DNA of 64,000 nt from Haloferax marinum (lineage in GTDB: Archaea; Halobacteriota; Halobacteria; Halobacteriales; Haloferacaceae). Positions 18,014 to 27,098 of the stretch are shown one piece after another. The DNA lies in assembly GCF_009674625.1 (NCBI RefSeq), contig NZ_WKJQ01000001.1:1426001-1490000 (forward strand), given 5' to 3'. The position numbers and the translations under genes are program-made. The notes under the pieces were generated by a model, which ran no database searches, was not told the origin of the DNA, and was given only the letters and a program-made list of their open reading frames with translations. Position 1 is the stretch's first letter; each line of letters opens with the position of its first letter.

Positions 18014-18256
18014 CTACTCGTCTTCGTCCGGTTCTTTGGCGACGCCGCCGACGACTTTCTCGGCGGCGAGCGTCGGAATATCCTGCGGCGTGGTCAGATA
18101 CTTCGGGAGGGCGACCATGAGAACGGCGAGGAAGAGCATCCCCGCACCGAAGACGGTCCGACCGTCTGCGAGGAGCGTCAGACCGAAGACACCGAGTGGG
18201 ATAGCGAAGATGAGCGACGCCCCCAGACCGACCATTTCCAAGATTCCGAGTCGCAT
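18014..18256 (-). CDS. Small membrane protein with two helices (DUF7533-like)
   Basis: The product is 80 aa: MRLGILEMVG, a hydrophobic helix at about residues 8-29 (LGASLIFAIPLGVFGLTLLA), a short loop, a second helix at 34-51 (VFGAGMLFLAVLMVALPKYL), and an acidic tail ending EPDEDE. It resembles a small haloarchaeal family I remember as DUF7533; the function is unknown. The longer open frame up to 18586 is rejected because it overlaps the divergent transporter gene. It converges on the helicase/M24 unit. Confidence 0.7.
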   Translation of the reverse strand: MRLGILEMVGLGASLIFAIPLGVFGLTLLADGRTVFGAGMLFLAVLMVALPKYLTTPQDIPTLAAEKVVGGVAKEPDEDE

Positions 18257-18313
18257 CGAGCGCGGATAGTCCACGAGTAGACAAAAGCGTCGCGGCATCG
18301 TCGGCAGTGGACA

Positions 18314-18360
18314 GGACAGGTGGAGCAGAACAGGACAGGATAGGACAGATGGAGCAGAAA
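18314..18360. repeat. 29-bp direct repeat in a divergent promoter region
   Basis: The words ggacaggtggagcagaa (18314-18330) and ggacagatggagcagaa (18343-18359) differ at one base and are 29 bp apart, with an extra ggacagg between them. They lie between the divergent small membrane protein gene and the SLC13 transporter gene and could be paired regulator sites or simple expansion. Confidence 0.6.
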
Positions 18361-18430
18361 CGAACGGGAGTCTCGTCACCGAGATAGTCACCCAGGCAAG
18401 CATTAAGCCGTCTCCGATTCGACGTTTCGC

Positions 18431-20257
18431 ATGGTCGCGGTCACGACTGGCATGCTCGTCGTCTTCGCCCTCGTGGTCGTCACGATGGTGCTCTTCGTCA
18501 CAGAGGCGGCACCGCCTGACGTGACCGCAATCGGTGTCATCGTCGCGCTCGTCGTCCTCGAGCCGTGGACGCAAGTGAGCCTTCAAATCGGTCTCTCCGG
18601 GTTTTCCAACGCCGCGACCATCACGATTCTCGCGATGTACGCACTCAGCGAGGGGGTTCGACAGACGGGGGCGATTCGCGTCCTCGGCAAGGAAATCGCT
18701 CGGTTCACTCGCGGGAGTGAGAGTAGGCTACTCGGTGCTGTCGTCGGTCTCACCGGCCCCGTCGCCGGAATCGTCAACAACACCCCAGTCGTGGCGGTGT
18801 TCATCCCGATGGTGTCCGACCTCGCGGACCAGACGAGTGTCTCGCCGTCGAAACTCCTCATTCCGCTCTCGTACGCGTCGATGCTCGGCGGCACGCTCAC
18901 ACTCATCGGGACCGCGACGAATCTCGTCGCGAGTGAGGCGTACGCGACCGCGACAGACAACCCGCCGTTTTCGATGTTCGTGTTCACACCGCTGGGCATC
19001 GTCGTCTTCCTCGTCGGCGCAGTCTACCTGTTGACCATCGCACCGCGACTCCTCCCCGAGCGAGTCGAACCCGGTAATCGAACCGCAAACTACGGTGTGC
19101 AACCGTTTCTCGCCCGCGTGTTGGTCCCGTCTCGGTCACCGCTCGTCGGGAACCCCGCACGAGAAATCGCCGACGACGCACACCGAGACCTCAACATCGA
19201 CATCCTCGACGTCCTCCGCGGTGGCGAACACTTCATCGCGGCCGAGACGGACCGAGACGTCACAGGGCGAGACATCCTCACCGTCCGTGGCGACCCGCAG
19301 AAGATTCAGCAGTTCTGTGAACTCGCAGACCTCAGGTTCCTCCCACGCGCGGCCGTGACGGACGCCGAACTCGACCGACCGGACCGCGTGGCACTGCTCG
19401 AACTCGTCGTCCCACGCGAGTCAGGACTCATCGGCGACACGATCGGTGAGACACGCCTCCGTGAGCGCTACGACGCGACGGTCCTCGCAGTTCGCCGTCG
19501 TGGGGGAGACCTCATCCGCGAGCACTTCCGAGACGTGGACCTCCGCGCTGGTGACTCGCTCCTCCTCCAGACGACGCGTGAGGCGGCACGGTACCTCAAA
19601 GAGGCGGACGATTTCATCGTGACGAGCGAGGTGTCCGAGGAAGTGATGGAACAAAACGGGGTGTTGTCACCGACAGCACTCCGCGCGTTCGCTATCCTCG
19701 CGGCAGTTATCGGATTAGCCGCACTCGGCGTCGTTCCCATCGCAGTCGCGGCCCTCGGCGGCGTCGTCGCCATGATTGCGACCGACTGCCTCTCACCGAG
19801 CGACGCCTACGACGCGGTGAGTTGGAACGTCATCTTCCTCCTCGCGGGCGTGATTCCGCTCGGCCGCGCACTCTCACTGACTGGCGGTGTCGCCCTCATC
19901 GCAGACCTCGTCGGTGAGGCGACGGTGTTCCTCCCAATCGTCGCCGTTCTCGCCGCGTTCTACCTCCTGACGGGCCTGCTGGCCAACGTCATCACGCCCG
20001 TAGCCAGCGTCGTTCTCGTCGTCCCAATCGCCATCGACACGGCACAGCAACTCGGTGCTGACCCGTTCGGATTCGCTATCGCCGTCACCTTCGCCGGGAG
20101 TACGGCGTTCATGACCCCCATCGGCTACCAAACGAATCTCATGGTGTACGGTCCAGGTGGCTACCGGTTCGCCGACTATCTCCGAGTCGGTGGGCCACTC
20201 CAGTTGCTCCTCACCGTCGTGACGACGTTCGGAATCGTCTTCCTGTGGGGACTCTGA
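18431..20257 (+). CDS. SLC13/DASS-type permease with two internal RCK_C (TrkA-C) domains
   Basis: The product is 608 aa. An N-terminal transport domain has about five helices and the family motif TGPVAGIVNNTPVVAVF. Two soluble RCK_C domains follow, at about residues 220-295 and 320-400 (LLELVVPRESGLIGDTIGE). A second transport half is rich in helices and includes NVITPVASVVLVVPIAI and FAGSTAFMTPIGYQTNLMVYG. This domain order is typical of archaeal and bacterial anion or sulfate permeases of the SLC13 group, with the RCK_C domains probably binding a regulatory ligand. The substrate is not evident. It converges on the DUF502 gene with only 5 bp between stops. Confidence 0.9.
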   Translation: MVAVTTGMLVVFALVVVTMVLFVTEAAPPDVTAIGVIVALVVLEPWTQVSLQIGLSGFSNAATITILAMYALSEGVRQTGAIRVLGKEIARFTRGSESRLLGAVVGLTGPVAGIVNNTPVVAVFIPMVSDLADQTSVSPSKLLIPLSYASMLGGTLTLIGTATNLVASEAYATATDNPPFSMFVFTPLGIVVFLVGAVYLLTIAPRLLPERVEPGNRTANYGVQPFLARVLVPSRSPLVGNPAREIADDAHRDLNIDILDVLRGGEHFIAAETDRDVTGRDILTVRGDPQKIQQFCELADLRFLPRAAVTDAELDRPDRVALLELVVPRESGLIGDTIGETRLRERYDATVLAVRRRGGDLIREHFRDVDLRAGDSLLLQTTREAARYLKEADDFIVTSEVSEEVMEQNGVLSPTALRAFAILAAVIGLAALGVVPIAVAALGGVVAMIATDCLSPSDAYDAVSWNVIFLLAGVIPLGRALSLTGGVALIADLVGEATVFLPIVAVLAAFYLLTGLLANVITPVASVVLVVPIAIDTAQQLGADPFGFAIAVTFAGSTAFMTPIGYQTNLMVYGPGGYRFADYLRVGGPLQLLLTVVTTFGIVFLWGL

Positions 20258-20262
20258 GAGGC

Positions 20263-21009
20263 TCACTCGGTTCTGTTCTGCTTCGACTTCGAACTCGACG
20301 TCGAGTGGACACTCCCATCGGTGTGGTCGTCACCGACCGAGTTCTCTGGCGAGTAGGCTGCCGGCCCCTCCGGGAGCGTCTCTGGGTCGTCGACGCTCAA
20401 TCCAGTCGTGACGAGGAGGCGCAGGCCGCGACGGACCGGCATGTCGAGTTCGCGAATTTCGTCGCTGGAGAGCATGACGAGTGACCCGGCAGTTGGGTTC
20501 GGACTGTGTGGCAGGAACACCGTGTACAGGTCGTCTTCGGTCGCCTTCGACACAGATGGTGGTGCTTCGTTCGTGACGAAGCCGATAGCGAACAGGCCTT
20601 CGCGGGGATACTCGACGAGGACGACTCGGTCGTATCCTGCGGTCGGTTCGGTGAGCGACTCGGAGACCTGCCGGACGCCGAAGTAAATCGTTCGAACGAG
20701 TGGGAGGAGTTGGACACCACGCTCGAAACTCCCGAAGAGACGCTGTCCGATACTCATCGAGGCCAGATACCCGATGAGGGCGATGGTTACGGCGATGATG
20801 AGCGCCGCCAGAATCTGCGAGATGAGGACGATATCTCCCGAGTAGTTGAGCGCCTCCGCGAGGAACGGAGTTATCTCTCGGACGAGCGGGCGGAGTGCCG
20901 CAGTGATTCGGCTGAACAAGAACTGGAGGACGAACACGGTGACGGCGAGCGGCGCGACGAGAATGAGCCCCGTGAAGAAACTACTCCGGAGCCGAGCGAG
21001 CACGTCCAT
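20263..21009 (-). CDS. DUF502 family membrane protein
   Basis: The product is 248 aa. Two membrane helices are present, about residues 11-31 (SFFTGLILVAPLAVTVFVLQ) and 58-84. The conserved DUF502 segments follow: LLPLVRTIYFGVRQVSES, VVLVEYPREGLFAIGFVTN and VFLPHSPNPTAGSLVML. The C-terminal 35 residues are Ser/Thr/Asp-rich and look disordered. DUF502 proteins are widespread envelope-associated proteins without an assigned activity. The ATG at 21009 is preferred to 21105 because it starts the conserved domain, has a TATA-like tract (caattta) about 28 bp upstream and leaves room for the divergent ribE promoter. Confidence 0.85.
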   Translation of the reverse strand: MDVLARLRSSFFTGLILVAPLAVTVFVLQFLFSRITAALRPLVREITPFLAEALNYSGDIVLISQILAALIIAVTIALIGYLASMSIGQRLFGSFERGVQLLPLVRTIYFGVRQVSESLTEPTAGYDRVVLVEYPREGLFAIGFVTNEAPPSVSKATEDDLYTVFLPHSPNPTAGSLVMLSSDEIRELDMPVRRGLRLLVTTGLSVDDPETLPEGPAAYSPENSVGDDHTDGSVHSTSSSKSKQNRTE

Positions 21010-21122
21010 AGAGTCTCTGAGTCCGACGGCGACTAAATTGTATGGGCGACGGAAAGCATCACGGAAGCGTGACGGAGAACAGAAACGGTAGCGATTAAGG
21101 GCCACCCTCCGAAGCCGTCGGT

Positions 21123-21779
21123 ATGTTCACTGGCATCGTGGAGGGGCAGGGCGAAATCGTCGGTGTGACCGACACCGAGGGTGGATTCTCCGCAGGAGAA
21201 ATTACGTCGGACGAGTCGTCCGACGGCGGCCGCCGCCTCCGCATCCGAACCGACCTCGCGTTCGACGACCTCCACCACGGCCAGTCTATCGCCGTCTCCG
21301 GCGTCTGTCTGACCGTCGAAGAGTACGGTGACGACTGGTTCGAAGTCTTCCTCGCCGCCGAAACCGTCGACAAGACCTATCTGGGCACGGTCGAGGAAGG
21401 CGACGTCGTCAACCTCGAACGGGCACTCGCGGCGAACCAGCGGTTCGACGGCCACATCGTGCAGGGACACGTCGATGGGACCGCGACCGTAACCGGAATC
21501 GAACAGGTCGGTGACGACTGGTTCTTCGAGTTCGACCTCCCCGAATCGCTGTCGAAGTACGTCGTCCAGAAAGGCTCGGTCTGTCTCGACGGTATCAGTC
21601 TCACGGTGGCCGACCGACGCGACGACTCCTTCGCCATCGCCATCATCCCGACGACGTACGACCTGACGACGCTCTCGGAGAAGGACGTCGGCGACCAGGT
21701 TCACGTCGAAGTAGACGTGGTCGCCAAGTACGTCGAGTCGATGCTCGACGGCTATCTCGACAGATTACACGAAGAGTAG
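21123..21779 (+). CDS. ribE: Riboflavin synthase, alpha-chain (bacterial) type
   Basis: The product is 218 aa with the two tandem lumazine-binding repeats of bacterial riboflavin synthase. Repeat one starts MFTGIVEGQGEI with SIAVSGVCLTV. Repeat two has RFDGHIVQGHVDG and SVCLDGISLTV. The enzyme dismutates two 6,7-dimethyl-8-ribityllumazine molecules to riboflavin. Most archaea use an unrelated archaeal riboflavin synthase, while haloarchaea are known to carry this bacterial form. No other riboflavin gene is adjacent. Confidence 0.95.
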   Translation: MFTGIVEGQGEIVGVTDTEGGFSAGEITSDESSDGGRRLRIRTDLAFDDLHHGQSIAVSGVCLTVEEYGDDWFEVFLAAETVDKTYLGTVEEGDVVNLERALAANQRFDGHIVQGHVDGTATVTGIEQVGDDWFFEFDLPESLSKYVVQKGSVCLDGISLTVADRRDDSFAIAIIPTTYDLTTLSEKDVGDQVHVEVDVVAKYVESMLDGYLDRLHEE

Positions 21780-21791
21780 GAGACGACGCCG

Positions 21792-22835
21792 TCAGTCTTC
21801 GAACTCGGTCGATTCCGAGGGGAACGCCGACGCGGGGGGTCCCGTCTCGTTGGCCTCGTGGTAGGCGGTGCTGTAGCGACGAATCTTCCCGATGAGGTAG
21901 AGGCCGAAGATGCCGTCGTAGATGAGGACGTAGACGAGGAACGACGGGAGCGCGCCGAATCCAGTCAGTGACGAGACGATGGCCGCACCGATTCCGACAG
22001 TCGAGTTGTACGTCGCGTGGACGAGCGACGCGAGGATGAGGCCCTTGATGACGATGGGGCCGGCGTTCTGCTTGTTGAACTTCGCGAGCCCGAGGTAGTA
22101 GCCCGCGATAGCGGAGTAGATGACGTGACCGGGACCGGCGAGTGCACGAACCGCCGTGATAGTGCCGCCAGCACCGATGATGCCGACACCACCGGCCGTG
22201 CCGAGGTCGAGGCCCGACGCCATGAGGTTTCGCGTGATGTACAGTGCGTTCTCGATGGTCGCAAAGCCGAGTCCGGCCATCGCACCGTACACAGCGCCGT
22301 CCACGACGGCGTTGAAACTACTGTGTGAGTACGCGTACAGTCTGACTGCGAGCAACTTCACCGTCTCTTCGACCGGGCCGACGACGAGGAAGAAGAAGAG
22401 TATCGACCCGAAGAAGCCGATACTGAGCGATAGTTCGCTCGCAATCGTCTGCCCGACGTTGTTCATGAGTGAGTTGACGATTGCGGCGAACGTGGCCGTG
22501 AGAACGCCGAGGAGGAAGGTCACGACGAGCATCGAGAGCGGTTCGCTATCCGTGACGTCGGTGTAGTAGACGTAGCCCGCGAGGGCGAGTGCAGGGAGCG
22601 CAGAGAGGAGCGTGAGCGCCCCGATTTGTGGGTCGGTAATCGCCGAGAGACCACCGATACCGACGAGGATGAACAACGCAGTGAGGATGACCATCGCTCG
22701 AGTGGACGCGACCAGCAGTCGGTAGAGCGCGACGGCCAGACCATCGACGGAGGTTCGTTCCTCCCACGTCGCGATATCGTAGAGGTCAGTCGAGCCATCT
22801 GACGCGCGTTCGACCGGGTCCCGTCTCTGGTCCAT
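21792..22835 (-). CDS. PrsW-family intramembrane metalloprotease
   Basis: The product is 347 aa: a soluble N-terminus of about 45 residues, then roughly eight membrane helices. The PrsW motifs are present: GPVEETVKLLAVR near residue 156, GFATIENALYITRN, GHVIYSAIAGYYLG and the late His in SLVHATYN, giving the expected Glu and His zinc ligands inside the membrane. Bacterial PrsW cuts an anti-sigma factor; the haloarchaeal substrates are unknown. The ATG at 22835 gives the family-length form. It converges on ribE, and its start is about 100 bp from the divergent DUF7532-like gene. Confidence 0.88.
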   Translation of the reverse strand: MDQRRDPVERASDGSTDLYDIATWEERTSVDGLAVALYRLLVASTRAMVILTALFILVGIGGLSAITDPQIGALTLLSALPALALAGYVYYTDVTDSEPLSMLVVTFLLGVLTATFAAIVNSLMNNVGQTIASELSLSIGFFGSILFFFLVVGPVEETVKLLAVRLYAYSHSSFNAVVDGAVYGAMAGLGFATIENALYITRNLMASGLDLGTAGGVGIIGAGGTITAVRALAGPGHVIYSAIAGYYLGLAKFNKQNAGPIVIKGLILASLVHATYNSTVGIGAAIVSSLTGFGALPSFLVYVLIYDGIFGLYLIGKIRRYSTAYHEANETGPPASAFPSESTEFED

Positions 22836-22934
22836 CGTCTGACGTAACGCCTTAGCGACGGGTAATACCTTCGGCGAGCGGTGGTTCCGTGCCCGACCGA
22901 GTGAAGTTAAACCCTCCACGCCGAAATGGCCGAT

Positions 22935-23309
22935 ATGCACTTCGACCCCCGCGAACAGGCGGCGCTCCGCGAGGTTGGTCTCGACACCGACGACCTCCGA
23001 GCGGCGTCCGAGCACGTCCGCGAGGCCGTCGAGGAAGACGCCGAGCGTCTCGCGGCGTTCTTCGGTGACGGCGAAACGTTCTACTCGGATATGGAGATGG
23101 CACACAGCGCCAGCGACGTACAGGAACACTCGGTCGACCACGTCGACCTCTACACCCACGGTGCGTCCCTCCGTGGCTACCTCAAGTTCGACTCGTGGGG
23201 CGTCCCCATCGAAGGTGGCCGCGTCCTCTCCGAAGAGACAGTCGAACTCACCCTCGGTCCCACCGTCGACGGCCGCGTGAAGTTCGCCCGCAGCGCCGAC
23301 GACCTATGA
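22935..23309 (+). CDS. Conserved haloarchaeal protein (DUF7532-like)
   Basis: The product is 124 aa, acidic and soluble. It starts MHFDPREQAALREVGLDTDD and ends in a beta-rich half with YTHGASLRGYLKFDSWGVPIEGG. I recognise it as a small haloarchaeal family (DUF7532 from memory) of unknown function. Its TGA overlaps the ATG of the FAU-1 gene (ATGA, 23306-23309), so the two are translationally coupled, and a role alongside the RNA-binding nuclease is a reasonable inference. ATG 22926 is three codons further upstream; 22935 is chosen because family members begin MHFDP. Confidence 0.72.
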   Translation: MHFDPREQAALREVGLDTDDLRAASEHVREAVEEDAERLAAFFGDGETFYSDMEMAHSASDVQEHSVDHVDLYTHGASLRGYLKFDSWGVPIEGGRVLSEETVELTLGPTVDGRVKFARSADDL

Positions 23310-24712
23310 AGGTCCGCGTCCGCGGTATCTACACCACCGCACTGACCCGATTGTTCCTCGACGCCGGCCACGACGTCGTACAGGCCTCTGGTCCGATTCG
23401 AGAACGGTTCGACGCCGAGTTCGAATCCGCCGACCACGACGTCGCCGTCGAGACGACTCGTGACCGACAGGGCGTCGGCGTGGCCGGAGCACCCGATGCA
23501 GTCGCGACGGCGACCGAACACCTCTGTGCCCTCGGCCTCGACACGTTCGACTGGGACGACCCCGCTCCGACCGGTGCGGTGTTCGACGCGCGCGTCACCG
23601 AGACCCTCGGTGGCGGTGCAATCTGCGACCTCGGAGAGGTCGACGGCTATCTCTCGTATGGCGACATCGACGGCCGAGTCGACGTCGGTGACGAGGTCAG
23701 AGTACAGGTCTCCGAATCGGCCCCACCGTGGGCAGACCGACGCCCCGAACTGACTGGCGACGTCCGTGCCATCGCCGGCCTCGCGACACTCGAACCCGAC
23801 TCGGAGGGCGTCCGCGTCGACACGAGAGACGAAGCGGCCGCCAGAGAACTCGCCGGGATGACCGACCTACTCGGCGGCGACCCACCAGACGGGTGGGGAA
23901 TTCGCTGGCATCGCGACGCCGTCGAGGCCGACATGAGTGCGCTGAACGACGCACTCGACCGAGCGGCGGACATCGCGGCCGAACTCGATTCAGTCCTCGA
24001 CGAACCGGTGGACGCACCCCGTGTCGTCGCATCTCCGACGGCGACGAACTGGGTATGGTTCGGCCGCGAGACGCGCTTCGAACTCGACGACCACCGCCGT
24101 GCCGTCGAGACGACGATGCCCGGTCACCACCGCACGAAGGCCGCCTCGCCGAAGGCGTCCGCCGGCGTCGACCTCGCGGAATCCCTCTGTGAGTCGGCCG
24201 GCGAGGGCGAATTCCCGTTCGACGTGGTGACGTCCCAGTTCGGCCCGCTCGAAGGAGACGACGTGGGAATCGGCCACGGAAAACCCGACGGTAGACTCAT
24301 CGAACTCGGGTCGGGCGAAGTCTCTGACCGAGACCCAGACGGAACCATCGAGGTTCGGCGGCAGATGAGCGGCGGTGGCACGTACGACGCACTCGGTGTC
24401 GAACGCGCGTCTGGCGACGTTGCCGTCACGAAGTTCCGCGAAGGCCGCTGGTGGTATCCCACCGTCTACCGCGACGACGAGGGGTCCGTCAAGGGAACGT
24501 ACGTCAACATCTGCACGCCAGTCGAGTGTTTCCCCGACCAGATACGCTACGTGGACCTACACGTGGACGTCATAAAACACGCCGATGGAACCGTCGAACG
24601 CGTCGACGACGACGAGTTAGACGAGGCAGTCGAGGCAGGCAATATCTCCGAAGAACTCGCCGAAAAAGCCCGGTCGGTGGCGTCGAGTCTGGAGTCGGCG
24701 CTGTCTGGATAA
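23306..24712 (+). CDS. FAU-1-type RNA-binding protein / probable RNase E/G-like ribonuclease
   Basis: The product is 468 aa, the length of archaeal FAU-1. It begins MKVRVRGIYTTALTRLFLDAGH, has an S1-like stretch (ICDLGEVDGYLSYGDIDGRVDVGDEV) around residue 100-130, and ends in the DUF402 domain (CTPVECFPDQIRYVDLHVDV). FAU-1 of Pyrococcus binds AU-rich RNA, and the family is annotated as a probable ribonuclease related to the RNase E/G N-terminus. Start ATG 23306 overlaps the stop of the preceding gene by 4 bp. A strong double hairpin with a T-run follows it. Confidence 0.88.
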   Translation: MKVRVRGIYTTALTRLFLDAGHDVVQASGPIRERFDAEFESADHDVAVETTRDRQGVGVAGAPDAVATATEHLCALGLDTFDWDDPAPTGAVFDARVTETLGGGAICDLGEVDGYLSYGDIDGRVDVGDEVRVQVSESAPPWADRRPELTGDVRAIAGLATLEPDSEGVRVDTRDEAAARELAGMTDLLGGDPPDGWGIRWHRDAVEADMSALNDALDRAADIAAELDSVLDEPVDAPRVVASPTATNWVWFGRETRFELDDHRRAVETTMPGHHRTKAASPKASAGVDLAESLCESAGEGEFPFDVVTSQFGPLEGDDVGIGHGKPDGRLIELGSGEVSDRDPDGTIEVRRQMSGGGTYDALGVERASGDVAVTKFREGRWWYPTVYRDDEGSVKGTYVNICTPVECFPDQIRYVDLHVDVIKHADGTVERVDDDELDEAVEAGNISEELAEKARSVASSLESALSG

Positions 24713-24735
24713 GAGAACGCGGTCACACGTGCCGA

Positions 24736-24767
24736 CCGAACCGAGCGGAGCGAGGTTCGGCCTTTTT
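24736..24767 (+). terminator. Hairpin with T5 after the FAU-1 gene
   Basis: The arms ccgaacc (24736-24742) and ggttcgg (24754-24760) flank an 11-nt loop and are followed by cctttttcc. It sits 24 bp after the stop codon, so it is a likely rightward terminator. Confidence 0.65.
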
Positions 24768-24775
24768 CCTCCAGG

Positions 24776-24820
24776 TTTTTACGGTTCGGGGTCGCGGAGC
24801 GACCCGCTCACCGTAAAAAA
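24776..24820. terminator. Bidirectional hairpin terminator between convergent genes
   Basis: The outer arms tttttacgg (24776-24784) and ccgtaaaaa (24811-24819) are perfect inverted repeats; an inner stem gggtcgc/gcgaccc (24789-24795 and 24799-24805) sits inside. The arms begin and end with T/A runs, so both strands end in a U-tract, as suits the convergent FAU-1 and NifU-like genes. Confidence 0.7.
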
Positions 24821-24826
24821 GTGGGT

Positions 24827-25159
24827 TTAGAAGTGCCCAGGGCCTTCGTCGCCGAACTGCAACTCTCCACCACGGCCACCCTCGACGGTACTGCTCCCGT
24901 GGTCGCCCGAACTTGGAACCTTCACCTGCACGTCTTCGATTTCGTCGAACGTCATGATGAGGTCAGACTGGATGTTCTGGGCCGTGACGTTGCTGATTCC
25001 GCACCCTGCGCAGGCCCCACCGAGTTCGACGACGACTTCCCCCGATTCGGCATCGGCTTTCCGCACGACGCTGTTGCCGCCGTGCATCTGGATGATGGGC
25101 ATCTGACCGACCATCCACGTCTCGACGCGCTCTTTGAGGCTCTCCGACTCGTCGCTCAT
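24827..25159 (-). CDS. NifU C-terminal domain (iron-sulfur scaffold-like) protein
   Basis: The product is 110 aa. It contains the NifU/Nfu domain with the cluster-binding CxxC in [15 protein letters not shown] at about residues 49-52. Nfu-type proteins carry or deliver 4Fe-4S clusters to apoproteins in the cytoplasm. The short N-terminus [16 protein letters not shown] and the acidic tail are usual for haloarchaeal forms. ATG 25159 is chosen; the upstream extension to 25312 is Arg-rich and unlike the family. It is transcribed alone and ends at the bidirectional hairpin shared with FAU-1. Confidence 0.9.
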   Translation of the reverse strand: MSDESESLKERVETWMVGQMPIIQMHGGNSVVRKADAESGEVVVELGGACAGCGISNVTAQNIQSDLIMTFDEIEDVQVKVPSSGDHGSSTVEGGRGGELQFGDEGPGHF

Positions 25160-25278
25160 ACCGTGACGGTTCGGGACCCACGGATTAGAATGGAACGGTT
25201 CTCCCCACACACCGACGGACGAGAGAAAGGCTGTCGCGGTCGTTCGTGATAGATTCCCCGTCAGCGTACGAACCCGTG

Positions 25279-26757
25279 TCACTCTCGACGGACACGGCGA
25301 CGGTACAACCACCCAGCAGTGCCGACTGCGGCGACGCCCGCACCGACACCGAATCCCGGTACGTCGGTTCGAGAGGCGGTGGCAGTCTCGGCCGTCTCGG
25401 CGTCGGACCCACTCGTTTGGGTCGGCGTGCTGGTCGGTGTGGTGGTCGGCATGCTGGTCGATGGTTCGCGAGTCGTCTCCGGACCGAGCGGAGGTGCATC
25501 GACTTGCTCACCGTCGTGGTCGGGGAACGTGTAGAGTGCAGGAGAGACGTCGCCGACGCCCCAACTCGACGCCACGAAGACGCCTTCGTCGGCGAACGGA
25601 TAGGCGTACCGCGCGGCCCAGAAACTCGCTCGGTCCGGGTCACGCCACCACGCGAGTTCGACCGGGTCCGTGGGGTCCGCGACGTCGTGTCGCTTGACAC
25701 CGCCACGATACCACGAGGTGTAGAGTCGGCCGTCGTGGAAGTCGAAGTTGTGGGCAGTCGTCCAGACGCCACCGACCGTCGGTTCGGGACTCGGCGGCGG
25801 GTCGATAGTCGAGTACTGTGTCGGGTTCGACGGGTCGGAGACGTCCCACAGTTCGACACCACTCGGACCGCCGACGAGTTCCGTCGTCTCGTCGTCTCTG
25901 CTCACTCGGTTCGCCCACGATTCGATTCCGATTCCGAGGAGAGTGCCCGACTCGTCGGTGGCAGCAGAGTGGTGGTTACCCGGCGGAGTTCGGCCTGCAG
26001 TCCGCTGTTGGTCCGCAGAGAGCGACGTGAGTTCTGCGGGGTCGCCAGCACCAATCGAACCCACCACCGACGGGTCACCGGGGTCGGTGAAATCGACCAT
26101 CCACGTCCCGGCGTCCCACAAGGAGATGTAGGCGACGCTCTCGTGGACCCACACGTCGTGGACGGCCCGAAGTCGCGTCGACACGTCCGCCCACCGCTCG
26201 TCCGCCGAGACGACGGACCACCGGCCGAGTTCAGCGCCAGTCTCGACGTCGAGGACGACGAGTGGATTTTCGTCGCCGTCGTTGGCGGTCAGGTACGCGC
26301 GGCCGTCGGCGGCGAAGCAGTTGTGGATAGGATAGGTCGTCTCGTGGAACGCGCGTTCGGTGGGGTTCGCCGGGTCGGAGACGTCGACGACCAGCACGCC
26401 TGCCGGAGAGCCAGGGAGCGGATTTGCTGGCCCGACGGCCAGAAGCGTGTCTCCGTCGAGTTTCACGTCGTAGATGTTCCGAAAGGGACCGTCTTCGTGG
26501 TCCGAGAGGAGTCCACGTCGCTCTGCGAGTACGTCCGGGCGGTCGGGAGAAGACAGGTCTACCGTGACGAACCCGCTCGTCGCGGCGACGAACGCGGTCT
26601 TTCCGTCGGGAGAGAGGACCACCTCTGTCGCCCCGTCGATATCGACGCGCCCGAGTGGTTCGAACGGTCCGGGGTGAGCAGTAGCGAGGCGTGACGTGCC
26701 GGCGACACCCGCGAGGAGGGTCCCACCGGTCACACGGAGGAATTGACGGCGGTCCAC
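25279..26757 (-). CDS. Tat-exported LVIVD/beta-propeller repeat protein with C-terminal membrane anchor
   Basis: The product is 492 aa, starting at GTG 26757. The N-terminus [17 protein letters not shown] has a twin-arginine motif followed by a hydrophobic stretch, so it is exported by Tat. The body is built of about seven repeats of the type [36 protein letters not shown] and [12 protein letters not shown], as in LVIVD-repeat propellers. A Thr/Ser/Pro-rich stalk ([11 protein letters not shown]) leads to a helix at about residues 466-485 and an Arg-rich end, so it is probably held in the membrane with the propeller outside. An SD-like GGAG lies about 8 nt before the GTG, consistent with a 5' leader. 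Confidence 0.85.
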   Translation of the reverse strand: MDRRQFLRVTGGTLLAGVAGTSRLATAHPGPFEPLGRVDIDGATEVVLSPDGKTAFVAATSGFVTVDLSSPDRPDVLAERRGLLSDHEDGPFRNIYDVKLDGDTLLAVGPANPLPGSPAGVLVVDVSDPANPTERAFHETTYPIHNCFAADGRAYLTANDGDENPLVVLDVETGAELGRWSVVSADERWADVSTRLRAVHDVWVHESVAYISLWDAGTWMVDFTDPGDPSVVGSIGAGDPAELTSLSADQQRTAGRTPPGNHHSAATDESGTLLGIGIESWANRVSRDDETTELVGGPSGVELWDVSDPSNPTQYSTIDPPPSPEPTVGGVWTTAHNFDFHDGRLYTSWYRGGVKRHDVADPTDPVELAWWRDPDRASFWAARYAYPFADEGVFVASSWGVGDVSPALYTFPDHDGEQVDAPPLGPETTREPSTSMPTTTPTSTPTQTSGSDAETAETATASRTDVPGFGVGAGVAAVGTAGWLYRRRVRRE

Positions 26758-27075
26758 AGTACTACTCCGGGAGGAGAGGTAAAAAGTCGGACGGCGCTGC
26801 TCGTCTCGGTGAATCGGGCGTCCGAGAAGTGAAGAGACGCCGAAGAGTGAGGAATCCGGGTGGGTGGTGGGAGATTCCCCACATCGGCGTCGACGGACTG
26901 TGTCCGTCTGCTCGCCGAAAGAACTTCGGCGAGGTCAGTCGGCCGGTAGTGGTGGTGGGGGGTACCGGCCGGGTTCCCGTTCACAGCTTCCGGTGGAACG
27001 CCCGTGCACCGTTCAGGTCGGCGAGAACGGGAGTCGCCGACCGACGCACCCATATGTGGGCACAGTCGGGTGCAC
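26758..27075 (-). ncRNA. Candidate structured leader or small RNA upstream of the LVIVD gene
   Basis: This 318-bp stretch has no convincing gene but is packed with perfect inverted repeats. Stems are 26836-26843/26884-26891 (8 bp, enclosing 26851-26856/26873-26878), 26892-26898/26902-26908 (7 bp), 26911-26919/26925-26933 (9 bp), 26941-26948/26963-26970 (8 bp), 27016-27024/27034-27042 (9 bp) and 27046-27051/27068-27073 (6 bp). The loop of the 9-bp stem at 27025-27032 (gaacggga) is fully complementary to 26975-26982, a possible pseudoknot. A TTATAA element at 27099-27104 would start a minus-strand transcript near 27075. A minus-strand T5 at 26785-26781 could end it before the LVIVD GTG. It matches no RNA class I can name. 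Confidence 0.5.
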
Positions 27076-27098
27076 GTCATCGACTTTTTAGTAGACCA

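Noticed and set aside
26836..27075. RNase P RNA, SRP 7S RNA or cobalamin riboswitch
   Set aside because: I looked for the conserved GAGGAAAGTCC and ACAGAA cores, the SRP GGAAG/AGCAG loop and the B12 box on both strands and did not find them, so no known class is assigned.
26730..27080. 116-aa minus-strand frame over the structured segment
   Set aside because: Rich in Ser, Pro, Arg and His with no acidic bias and no motif, and it overlaps the start of the LVIVD gene; perfect helices explain the sequence better.
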